The notes under the pieces are model-generated. The model saw only the letters and a program-made list of their open reading frames with translations, ran no database searches and was not told where the DNA came from. Made by a program: the position numbers and the translations under genes. A stretch of 50,433 bases of DNA from Scatosoma sp045124465. Its GTDB lineage: Bacteria; Bacillota; Clostridia; Christensenellales; Borkfalkiaceae. The stretch lies in contig JBGVLV010000034.1 of assembly GCA_045124465.1 (NCBI GenBank), positions 1 through 50,433 of the forward strand. Direction: 5' to 3'. This document shows positions 16,801 to 23,559 of the stretch, piece after piece. Each line of letters begins with the position of its first letter. Positions within the stretch are counted from its first letter, which is position 1.

Positions 16801-17483
16801 GCGAGCGTGGATTTGGTCTGGATACAAAGCAGGATATCCTGCGCCTCCCAGTCCTCTTTCTCGATATAATGCACGTCGTTCGTCGCGACCAGTCCGATAT
16901 CCAGTTCGCGGGCGATCTGCATAAGCTCGGGGATTATCTGTTTCTGTTCGGCAATGCCGTGGTCTTGGAGTTCGATATAGAAATCGTCGCCGTAGACCTC
17001 TTTCATCTCCGCGGCGAATTTTTTCGCACCCTCGTAGTCGCCTTTGAGGAGCAACTGCGGTATTCTGCCCGCAAGACACGCGGAAAGGCAGATCACGCCT
17101 TCGTGGTATTGTTTGATGAGGTCGTAACTGATACGCGGTTTACCGCCGTAATACCCGTCGATATAGGACAGGGAGTCGAGTTTGACGATATTTTTATAAC
17201 CCTGTTTATTTTTCGCGAGCAAGACGATATGTTCGTTCTTGACCCCGAATTTTTTGTCGAGGTGGTCGTCCACGGCGTACAGTTCGCAGCCGATGATATA
17301 TTTGATACCTTTTTTGACACATTCTTCGGCAAAGTACAAAGACGCGTACATATTGCCGTGATCAGTGACGGCGCAGGTATCGATCTTGTTTTTCACGAGA
17401 AAGTCTATGAGGTCGTCGACTTTCGCCGCCCCGTCCAAAAGGCTGTATTCCGTATGTAGATGTAAGTGTACAAAATCCGTCAT
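13854..17483 (-). CDS. dnaE: DNA polymerase III alpha subunit
   Basis: A 1209-residue replicative polymerase of the DnaE class. An N-terminal PHP domain begins FVHLHLHTEYSLLDGAAK (residues 4-21), with metal-binding histidines present. The C-family polymerase core carries GPGRGSGVGS (about 368) and the catalytic aspartates in PDFDVDF (about 404). A C-terminal OB-fold region lies near residues 1020-1090, and the acidic tau-binding tail region is less conserved. It starts four bases after whiA stops, with GGAGG upstream of the ATG at 17483, so the two are co-transcribed. The whiA-dnaE-pfkA order is familiar from Clostridia. Confidence 0.97.
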   Translation of the reverse strand: MTDFVHLHLHTEYSLLDGAAKVDDLIDFLVKNKIDTCAVTDHGNMYASLYFAEECVKKGIKYIIGCELYAVDDHLDKKFGVKNEHIVLLAKNKQGYKNIVKLDSLSYIDGYYGGKPRISYDLIKQYHEGVICLSACLAGRIPQLLLKGDYEGAKKFAAEMKEVYGDDFYIELQDHGIAEQKQIIPELMQIARELDIGLVATNDVHYIEKEDWEAQDILLCIQTKSTLAAPKMKFETHEFYMKSGDEMAELFHYVPEAISNTRAIANKIEEPVFDLTPKGDPIRDTSLIPLYKPDDGTTSPEYLTNLTWKGLPGRYANITDEIKARVEYELGIIIKMGFADYFLIVWDYINWSRLHGIPVGPGRGSGVGSIVAYSIGITDVDPLRYDLIFERFLNPDRVSMPDFDVDFCTKRRIETIEYVREKYHPENVAQIVTFGTLASRAVIKDVGRVMGVSYSETDKVAKLMDGKSTIGELLGRKIPKIEKQLEDPNLDEEKRKEIEKNLDEQRKKRNPEFIEVYETNSELRRVIDMGLKLEGMPKNTSEHAAGVVICNKVLSDNVPLARNGDDIVTQFDMKEVEAVGMLKMDFLALTTLTDIQNTLTYIKEGLGIEIDFNKIGVDVPEAYELISSGDTDAVFQLEQGGMKKFMKDLQPNCLEDLIAGISLYRPGPMDFIPQYIKNKHHPEEIVYDTPYLEPILKNSYGVIIYQEQVMQIFQQLAGYSLGQADLVRRAMAKKKKKELMEQKDKFIYGAPAEGITGCASLGIPAEVAAKIFADMESFASYAFNKSHAAAYAVVAYRTAYLKAFYPKEFLAGILNDRIDKIEEISKYIMYMKEKNIAVLPPDINKSKSIFHVEGNGLRIGLGALRGVGQDAIEAVIQERQEHGLFKDFADFVMRCAKYVNKRIVESLIYAGAFDGFGCTRSQVAAVYEEVLARVNAMDKQKAGDQISLFGSILEEQSIEVKFPDIPEYETMEKLSKEKSVLGVYVSGHPFEKFLPYFKDRTFNCSMLNNYTEEEEGGAKTYVDISDGMQVTMGGMISAYKKLKTRTGSFMAFVTVEDLYGSIECVCFPKVYDKIRNFLENDRVVSVAGKISIDEEKAPVIIVDRMTEFTEDAPAQPQATPVRESASAANPAPKAVEKPDSEKKLWLNVTGLEEADIEELMDTLTFYAGETTVYFVNNGKKMLCTQKVAPSRALMAELSGFLPESAIKLI

Positions 17484-17487
17484 TGCC

Positions 17488-18432
17488 TTATAGTTCCTCC
17501 GAAATTTCCATCAGCCGCCGCATACGGTGGTTTAAACAGCTCTTGCTCGTTTGCAACGTTTCCGCAAGCTCTTTGAGCGACATCGTCGGGTATTGCAGTC
17601 TTGCTTTGGCAAGCGCGCGAAGATCTTCGCTAAGCTCGGCAAAACCCGTTTTTTCCTCTATCTTACGTATCGCCACAATCTGTTTCACCGCCGCGATCGC
17701 CGTTTTGTCCGCATTGCCCGAGATACAGTTCCTCGCGCGGTTGTCGCGGTTGGATTCGTCGCGCCTGTCCAAGAACGCCGCAAATTTTTTCAGCGCGCTT
17801 TCCGCACCGACAAGGGAAAGAAAGTCGGAGATGACCTCCTTGCTCTTGATATATACCACGTACGTTTCCTTGCGTTCGACGAGTTTGGCGATCAGCTCGA
17901 ACGTTTCGAGCAACGCGCAAAAGTCCCAAGCCGTTTTCTTTTCCGAAAAGACGATTTCAAGATGATACCCGCCGCTGTTTTGGCTCGGCAACGTGCAACT
18001 GCCGCCCCCCAAGAACGCGCCTTTGATATAGGCGATCTTGCGTTCCTCCGTCTTGACGAGGGTACGGGAGATACCCTCCCGAAAATCCGTTCCGTCCCGT
18101 TTCAAAAGTCCGAGCGCGGCGAGCGCGGTTCGGGAAAACGCGGGCGGGCATTGCAGAACGAGCTTGTCCCTGCCGCTCTTTCTGTCCATCGACGCGTGCG
18201 TGACGGAGAGTTCCGTTTTGAACGTTTCGAAGAACAGGCGCATAAAAAATTCGGCTACGTGTTCCGTTTCGCTGACGAGAAAAAAAGCGGGCGCGCCGTC
18301 CTTCACGCCCAACGCGCCGCTCGTGCGGACGAACGCCGATATGCCCGCGCGTTTCGCGCCCGCGCCATCGTCCGTTCCGTCGCCGATACCGCGGCTTACG
18401 ATCTCTTTTTTGATGTCCGAAGTAAAGCTCAT
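17488..18432 (-). CDS. whiA: DNA-binding protein WhiA
   Basis: A 314-residue WhiA. It starts SFTSDIKKEIV, has the LAGLIDADG-like middle region (GAFLGGGSCTLP, about 145-156, typical of WhiA, which has lost endonuclease residues), and a C-terminal helix-turn-helix (YPTMSLKELAETLQTSKSCLNHRMRRL in two parts). In Gram-positives WhiA affects cell division and chromosome segregation. The start is the ATG at 18432 with GGGAG very close upstream; an in-frame TTG at 18477 would overlap the PHP gene. It lies in the murB-PHP-whiA-dnaE run seen in other Firmicutes. Confidence 0.93.
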   Translation of the reverse strand: MSFTSDIKKEIVSRGIGDGTDDGAGAKRAGISAFVRTSGALGVKDGAPAFFLVSETEHVAEFFMRLFFETFKTELSVTHASMDRKSGRDKLVLQCPPAFSRTALAALGLLKRDGTDFREGISRTLVKTEERKIAYIKGAFLGGGSCTLPSQNSGGYHLEIVFSEKKTAWDFCALLETFELIAKLVERKETYVVYIKSKEVISDFLSLVGAESALKKFAAFLDRRDESNRDNRARNCISGNADKTAIAAVKQIVAIRKIEEKTGFAELSEDLRALAKARLQYPTMSLKELAETLQTSKSCLNHRMRRLMEISEEL

Positions 18433-18451
18433 TTCTCCCGTCCGTAAATGC

Positions 18452-19228
18452 TCAAAGGTGTTTTTTGAATTCCGCAAAGCGGAAATTCGGCAGTCTGCCG
18501 TCGATATTGTCTATCCTGTCCATCGGAAAATCCAGCCGCGAGAGCTGTTCTTCCACAAGCTTGGTATCGCCCACCCGACTTGCCGAATGTGCGTCCGAAT
18601 CGACGATGAACCGCGCGGAAGTCTTTTGCACGATGTCGTTAAGCTCCTCGTCCGTCAAGTGCGATTTTTTGGAGTTCAACTCGATATACGTGCCGTAGTC
18701 CGCGGCGCATTTCGCGACTTCCAACGCGTTCGCGGGGCAAAGGTAATTGATATGCGTGACCGCGTCGATAGGATTGTTTTTGATCGCGTTGATATACGCT
18801 TTCGTGTTGCGGGCGACGAGCTTATCGGATGCGCGGCGCAACAGCGTTCTCGACAGCACGTTCCCCCAACCGTACATCCAACGGTCGCGATTGCGGGAAT
18901 AGTAAATGAAAATATGATTTCCGCAAAGGTAGACGTCGAAATTTTCGTAGTCCTTTTCCGTTAGATCGGATCTCCCTTCCACGCCGCGAATGTTCGCCTC
19001 GATCCCGACGAGGACTTTGATCCCGTACCGCTCCTCCGCCGCTTTACATTCGGCGACGTACGACGGCACTTCCCTACGCCGTAACCCGTACACCACGTGC
19101 GAAAAACCGTGATCGCTTATCGCGATCTGCTGCAAACCGAGTTCCTTTGCGCGCGCAACGTTCTCCGCCACCGTGTTTTCGCCGTGCGAATAGGGCGTGT
19201 GCGTATGATAATCTGCCGTCAGAATCAC
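18452..19228 (-). CDS. PHP-domain phosphoesterase (histidinol-phosphatase-like)
   Basis: A 258-residue PHP-superfamily protein. Metal-ligand motifs are visible: DYHTHTPYSHGE (about 6-17), ISDHGFSH (about 37-44), VGIEAN (about 74), CGNHIF (about 103) and SDAHS near residue 213. PHP proteins in this chromosomal position, between murB and whiA, are common in Clostridia, and their substrate is not established. Histidinol phosphatase is possible, but no histidine genes lie nearby. The start is a GTG at 19228 with AAGGAG eight bases upstream. It lies 12 bases after murB. Confidence 0.88.
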   Translation of the reverse strand: MILTADYHTHTPYSHGENTVAENVARAKELGLQQIAISDHGFSHVVYGLRRREVPSYVAECKAAEERYGIKVLVGIEANIRGVEGRSDLTEKDYENFDVYLCGNHIFIYYSRNRDRWMYGWGNVLSRTLLRRASDKLVARNTKAYINAIKNNPIDAVTHINYLCPANALEVAKCAADYGTYIELNSKKSHLTDEELNDIVQKTSARFIVDSDAHSASRVGDTKLVEEQLSRLDFPMDRIDNIDGRLPNFRFAEFKKHL

Positions 19229-19240
19229 CTTTGTTTCTCC

Positions 19241-20113
19241 TTATTCCAAATACCGTATTTCTTCTTCCAGTCGTATTTTATATTGTGCAAACACCGCGTT
19301 TTTTACGATCCCGATAAGCGAGCGTATCTGCGCCGAAGTCGCGTTTTTATCGTTGAGGATAAAATTCGCGTGCTTTTCGGACACGCGCGCCCCGCCTACG
19401 CGAAAGCCTTTCAATCCCGCGCCCTCCACGAGTTTCCCCGCGACCAGTCCTTCGGGGTTTTTGAACACGCAGCCCATACTCTTGCCTTTGGGCAAATGCG
19501 CCCGTTTCGCCGCGTAATACGCCGTTCTTTCTTCTATCTCCGTTTCGCTCGCCTCCGTAAGCCGAAGGGTCGCGCCGACGATCAGGTCGTCGTTTTGCAT
19601 AAATACGCTCTTTTTATAGGCGTAACCGCACTCGGCTTTGGGCAAAGTCAAAATTTGTCCCGACCGAAGAACGGTAACGCTTTCGACGATATCGCCGATA
19701 TACGCGCCGCCGACGCCCGCGTTCATATACAACGCGCCGCCGAGGGTGCAGGGTATGCCTTCGAGGAACTCCGCGCCGCTCAAACGCCTGCGTTTACATT
19801 CGCGGAGGATCGCTCCGCCCGTCACGCCCGCCTCGGCGAAAAAACCGTTTTCCGCGGCTATGCTTTTCATTCGTTTCGTAACGACGAAAACGCGTTCCGA
19901 CTCCCCGTCGGGAGGCAATACGTTGGTCATATTCCCGACTGCGTAATACGGAACGTTCGCCCTTTCGAGCGCTTGGACGAGCGAGGTCATCTCCGCTACG
20001 CTACGGGGAAAATAAGCGGTTTTTGCGGTCCCGCCGCAACCGATACTGCTGTTTTTCGCAAGATCGAAGGGCGATTCGAGTTCGATATTTTCAAACGGAA
20101 TGTAGCTGTTCAA
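19241..20113 (-). CDS. murB: UDP-N-acetylenolpyruvoylglucosamine reductase
   Basis: A 290-residue MurB that makes UDP-N-acetylmuramate for peptidoglycan. It shows SSIGCGGTAKTAYFP (residues 27-41), the FAD region of the family, the catalytic-serine and proton-relay region KSMGCVFKNPEG (about 215-226) and the C-terminal catalytic glutamate zone. Length fits type II (Gram-positive) MurB. The start is a TTG at 20113 with AGGAG about ten bases upstream. A TATAAT (20129-20134) overlaps that ribosome site, so the true promoter may lie further upstream. First of the murB-PHP-whiA-dnaE run. Confidence 0.94.
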   Translation of the reverse strand: MNSYIPFENIELESPFDLAKNSSIGCGGTAKTAYFPRSVAEMTSLVQALERANVPYYAVGNMTNVLPPDGESERVFVVTKRMKSIAAENGFFAEAGVTGGAILRECKRRRLSGAEFLEGIPCTLGGALYMNAGVGGAYIGDIVESVTVLRSGQILTLPKAECGYAYKKSVFMQNDDLIVGATLRLTEASETEIEERTAYYAAKRAHLPKGKSMGCVFKNPEGLVAGKLVEGAGLKGFRVGGARVSEKHANFILNDKNATSAQIRSLIGIVKNAVFAQYKIRLEEEIRYLE

Positions 20114-20290
20114 ATTCGTTCAACTCCTATTATAACATATTTTTTTTCTTTTTGGAAGTATTTACTCCGCCTTTGCGGAAAAATTTTTGCCCCGTTTATA
20201 AATATGCTTTTTCCCGTTTCCGATATGCCCGATCTTCCCTCTATCCCGCCCTTTTAAACGGAAAAAACGGGATACGTTTTTCCGTAATAT
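20114..20290. other. Gene-free region with hairpins
   Basis: No coding potential is seen between murB and the AraC gene terminator. Stems lie at 20168-20181 (TCCGC / GCGGA) and 20258-20285 (nine-base ACGGAAAAA / TTTTTCCGT). Neither is followed by a clean T-run in a useful direction. Confidence 0.5.
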
Positions 20291-20334
20291 AAAATCCCCC
20301 TTTCAAAGCCGTTTCGCTTTCAAAGGGGGGATTT
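20291..20334 (-). terminator. Strong terminator of the AraC-family gene
   Basis: A long A-T and C-rich stem (AAAATCCCCCTTT paired with AAAGGGGGGATTTT) with an inner AAAGC / GCTTT stem and a single mismatch. It lies about 20 bases after the AraC stop and is flanked by A/T-runs, so it may act in both directions. Confidence 0.85.
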
Positions 20335-20354
20335 TTATGTGATTTCAGGCAAAT

Positions 20355-21116
20355 TCAGCGGTCGCGTTTACGAACGCGGTAGTAGGTCTGTTGGCTTTTA
20401 AACCCCGATTCGTAGATGAGTTCGATGGTCGTACGGTCGTCCCCTTCCGCGCGCAAACGTTCGATATATTTGATACGCAGTCCGTTTACGTATTCGGAAA
20501 TGCCCGTCCGAATGTAGCGATGGAACACGCGGGATATGTGCGCCTCCGTATACCCGAGCGCGCGGGCGATACTTGCGCGGGTAGCCTCGCCGCGGTAGTT
20601 TTCCTGTATGTAGCCGAGGATCTTACGCACGAGCACGCGTTTGTCGCCCGTTACGCTTTCCGTGAACGAGAGCCGTTCGCCGAGCATAGCCAAAAACAGA
20701 CCTATCGCCGCCTCCCGCACCGCCGCGTTCGCCTCTTTCGACAACAGTTCGTCGGCGAGCCGCATAAGCTCCGAACAGAATTTTTCGTCGCGGAGTATCG
20801 GATTTTCGATACGGAAATTTTTCCGACGGGCGTTGAAACGGTCGAGATATTTATAAGGTATGATCAAAACGCAGTCGTCGGGGGCTTGGTCCTTTTCGAG
20901 CATTTGAAAGCTATGGATATCGTAACTGTCGATGACGAACACGCAACCGTCCGTGACTTCATAGCGTTTTTCGTTGAGGAACACCTCGTACCCGCCCTTC
21001 CGCACGAGTAAAATTTCCATACTGTTATGGAAATGCGAGGGAAAGTTATGATTGCCGTTTCTGTTTACGCGGAGAAGGTCCTCGTCGTCGCGTATTTTTT
21101 CGTAAAAGCTGTTCAT
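20355..21116 (-). CDS. AraC-family transcriptional regulator
   Basis: A 253-residue regulator. The N-terminal cupin-type sensor domain has HFHNSMEILLV (about 26-36). The C-terminal AraC DNA-binding domain (about 155-253) has two helix-turn-helix segments, ending in the family signature YESGFKSQQTYYR. It is divergent from the GH3 glycosidase at 21230, so it probably controls that gene in response to a sugar. The start is the ATG at 21116. No Shine-Dalgarno site precedes it, and a TATAAT ends only 7 bases upstream, so the transcript is likely leaderless. The frame is open to 21152, but the promoter lies inside that extension. Confidence 0.9.
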   Translation of the reverse strand: MNSFYEKIRDDEDLLRVNRNGNHNFPSHFHNSMEILLVRKGGYEVFLNEKRYEVTDGCVFVIDSYDIHSFQMLEKDQAPDDCVLIIPYKYLDRFNARRKNFRIENPILRDEKFCSELMRLADELLSKEANAAVREAAIGLFLAMLGERLSFTESVTGDKRVLVRKILGYIQENYRGEATRASIARALGYTEAHISRVFHRYIRTGISEYVNGLRIKYIERLRAEGDDRTTIELIYESGFKSQQTYYRVRKRDR

Positions 21117-21123
21117 GATTCGA

Positions 21124-21152
21124 ATTATATCACAAAATGAGAGTAAATTCAA
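21124..21152 (-). promoter_or_regulatory. Promoter of the AraC-family gene giving a nearly leaderless mRNA
   Basis: On the minus strand, TTGAAT (21147-21152), a 17-base spacer and TATAAT (21124-21129). The expected transcription start (about 21117) touches the ATG at 21116. The divergent GH3 gene starts 114 bases away, and the shared gap would hold the regulator's binding sites. Confidence 0.72.
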
Positions 21153-21229
21153 CCGTTTTGTCGTATATTTCGAGAATTTTTTCTGTTATACTTCTATTAC
21201 AATAAAAAAATCCTTTGGGAGGAATTTAT

Positions 21230-23215
21230 ATGAAATACGACATCAAGAACCTGACTTTGGAAGAGAAGTTGCGCCTTTTGACGGGCAAAGATACTTGGCG
21301 TTTATCGGACGCGAACGGAAAACTGCCCGAAGTGTTCCTTGCGGACGGGCCGCACGGTCTGCGTATGTGCAACGAGGCGGACGGTACGACGAAACCCGCG
21401 ACGGCTATGCCCAACCTCTGCGTTGTCGCAAGCACCTGGGATCCCGAACTTGCCTATCTCGACGGCGCAACGATCGCGGACGATTGCATCGAGAACGACG
21501 CGCAAGTCCTGCTCGCGCCCGGCGTGAACATCAAGCGCACCCCGCTCTGCGGACGGAATTTCGAGTATCTTTCGGAAGACCCTTTCCTTGCGGGCGAGCT
21601 GGCGAAAGCGTACATCGAAGGCGTGCAGAGCAAAGGTATCGGCACTTCGCTCAAACATTTCTGCGCGAACAACCGCGAATATGACAGAAACTCGCAAACG
21701 AGCGAGATCGACGAGCGCACTCTCCGCGAGATCTACTATCCCGCGTTCGAAACGGCGTTGAAGGCGGAGCCTTGGACGGTAATGTGTTCGTACAACCCCG
21801 TCAACGGCGTTTACGCCTCGGAAAATCGGAAGTTGTTGCAAAACGTGCTCCGCGACGAGTTCGGGTTTAACGGTATCGTCGTTTCCGACTGGTGCGCGGT
21901 ACACAACGGCGCGCGCGCGGTAAAAGCCGCGTGCGATCTGCGTATGCCCTACGTTCCCGAGGCGTACGACGAACTGAAAACCGCATACGACGAAGGCTGG
22001 TTGACGGAGGCGGAGATCGACGAACGGATCGAGAATATTTTACGGTTCATCGAAAAAACGGAGAACGACAAAAAGATCGTGACGACCACGAAAGCGCAAC
22101 GCCACGAAAACGCCGCAAAGATCGCAAGAGAAGGTATCGTATTATTAAAGAACGACGGGATCCTGCCCCTCAAAGGCGGCAAGACGGTCGTGAGCGGTCA
22201 GTTCCACGAACACCCCGTCCTCGGCGGAGGCGGCAGCGCGCTCGTACGTACCGAGTACAAATGCGCGCCTTTGGCAGACGAGCTGAGAAAACGTTTGGGC
22301 GAAAAAGCCGAGATCGTTGTGCCGCGCCTCGTTCTGCGCGGAGTACACGTGAAATATATGAAAAACATCGACGAGGCGGCGTACAACGCGGACGCGGTCG
22401 TGCTTTGCGTAGGTACGGGACCGCAGGTCGAAAGCGAGGATTACGACCGTATCACGTTACGACTCACGCCGAACCAGGAAGACCTTATCCTGAATGCGGC
22501 GAAAGTGAACGAGAACGTGATCGTCGTGTTGCACGCGGGCAGCGCGGTGGACGTTTCGCCGTGGATCGACCATGTGAAAGCGGTCGTACTCGTCGGGTTT
22601 GCGGGCGAGGCGGCGCACGAGGCGACGGCGGATATTCTCGTCGGCGCGGCTTGTCCTTGCGGTAAGTTAGCGGAAACGTTCCCCATTCATCTCGAAGACA
22701 CGCCCACGGGCGAGGCGCGCGGAAACGGGTCGTACGAGAGATATTCGGAGGGGGTGTTGGTAGGTTACCGTTGGTACGATACGAAGAACAAAGAAGTTAT
22801 GTTCCCGTTCGGACACGGACTTTCGTACGCGGAATTCGAGTATTCCGATCTCGCGATCGAGAAGAACGGCGAAACGGACTACGAAGTATCGTTTACGGTG
22901 AAGAACGTTTCGAACGTGGACGGAAAAGAGATCGCGCAGGTATACGTACGCGACGTAGTTACGATGGTCGAACGCCCCGAAAAGGAATTGAAAGGGTTTG
23001 CGAAAACGGCGCTCAAAGCCGGCGAGAGCAAACGGATAAGCGTAAAACTGAACGAGCGGTCGTTCGCGTATTACAACACGGCGCTCGACAAATGGCACGT
23101 GGACAACGGCGACTTCGAAATACTCGTCGGCGCGTCCTCGCGAGATATTCGTCTGAAAGGCAGAATACGGATAGAGTTACCCAAAGAAGAACAGTACACA
23201 AGACAGGTAAATTGA
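21230..23215 (+). CDS. Glycoside hydrolase family 3 beta-glycosidase
   Basis: A 661-residue GH3 enzyme, the usual layout: an N-terminal TIM-barrel with LADGPHGLR (about 38-46) and the nucleophile Asp220 in VVSDW; a second alpha/beta domain with EGIVLLKNDGILPL (about 298-311), which carries the general acid; and a C-terminal fibronectin-III-like domain (about 560-650). No signal peptide, so it is cytoplasmic and would cleave imported oligosaccharides. Beta-glucosidase is the default guess; beta-xylosidase is possible. The ATG at 21230 has GGGAGG seven bases upstream. The -10 (TATACT, 21187-21192) lacks a matching -35, which suggests activator dependence, likely on the divergent AraC protein. 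Confidence 0.93.
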   Translation: MKYDIKNLTLEEKLRLLTGKDTWRLSDANGKLPEVFLADGPHGLRMCNEADGTTKPATAMPNLCVVASTWDPELAYLDGATIADDCIENDAQVLLAPGVNIKRTPLCGRNFEYLSEDPFLAGELAKAYIEGVQSKGIGTSLKHFCANNREYDRNSQTSEIDERTLREIYYPAFETALKAEPWTVMCSYNPVNGVYASENRKLLQNVLRDEFGFNGIVVSDWCAVHNGARAVKAACDLRMPYVPEAYDELKTAYDEGWLTEAEIDERIENILRFIEKTENDKKIVTTTKAQRHENAAKIAREGIVLLKNDGILPLKGGKTVVSGQFHEHPVLGGGGSALVRTEYKCAPLADELRKRLGEKAEIVVPRLVLRGVHVKYMKNIDEAAYNADAVVLCVGTGPQVESEDYDRITLRLTPNQEDLILNAAKVNENVIVVLHAGSAVDVSPWIDHVKAVVLVGFAGEAAHEATADILVGAACPCGKLAETFPIHLEDTPTGEARGNGSYERYSEGVLVGYRWYDTKNKEVMFPFGHGLSYAEFEYSDLAIEKNGETDYEVSFTVKNVSNVDGKEIAQVYVRDVVTMVERPEKELKGFAKTALKAGESKRISVKLNERSFAYYNTALDKWHVDNGDFEILVGASSRDIRLKGRIRIELPKEEQYTRQVN

Positions 23216-23229
23216 TCCCGAACGTTACG

Positions 23230-23256
23230 CCCCGCGGAAAGCTGCTTTCCGCGGGG
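23230..23256 (+). terminator. GC-rich hairpin after the GH3 gene
   Basis: A perfect 12-base stem CCCCGCGGAAAG / CTTTCCGCGGGG with a three-base loop, 15 bases past the GH3 stop. No T-run follows, so it may be a weak terminator or an mRNA-stabilising 3' end. Confidence 0.5.
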
Positions 23257-23264
23257 AAAGCGTT

Positions 23265-23439
23265 GCGTACGTAAGCGGAGAAGTAGCCGCAAGCGGCGAC
23301 GGTCTGACCGCCGACTCCGCCGTGAAAACTTTGGAAGAGGGCTATGCTCTTATCGACGACGGCGGCGTTTAGCGCTATCCCTCTCCTTTGTGCGGGCGCG
23401 GGATTTGGGCTTATCAAGAAAAGAAAGCGCAAAAAGTAA
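23265..23439 (+). pseudogene. Remnant of a cell-surface beta-helix-type protein
   Basis: Two short pieces in different frames look like a decayed surface protein. The frame from 23265 reads YVSGEVAASGDGLTADSAVK and on to a stop at 23370-23372; this resembles the start of right-handed beta-helix surface domains (YVS...SGDGLT...AVKTL). Shifted by one base, 23374-23439 reads AIPLLCAGAGFGLI then KKRKRKK and stop, a typical C-terminal membrane anchor with a positive tail. No start codon or ribosome site is seen. An internal deletion plus frameshift would explain it. Both matches are short and judged by eye. Confidence 0.5.
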
Positions 23440-23488
23440 ACCGCGGGCATATACTGTATTATCACATATCCTCCGAAAAGATAAGTTT

Positions 23489-23542
23489 ACTACATATCCG
23501 CCTTTTGCTCGACGCAAAAGGCAGGTGTGTAGTATTTTTTTT
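23489..23542 (+). terminator. Terminator-like hairpin directly upstream of the DUF11 gene
   Basis: A nine-base stem GCCTTTTGC / GCAAAAGGC is extended by an outer ACTACA / TGTAGT pairing and followed by eight Ts. The T-run ends 17 bases before the start codon of the DUF11 gene and just before its AGGAG. There is no room for a promoter after it, so it may be an attenuator for that gene, unless it is only a terminator of upstream reading. Confidence 0.65.
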
Positions 23543-23559
23543 GCAAAGGAGAACTTTTT

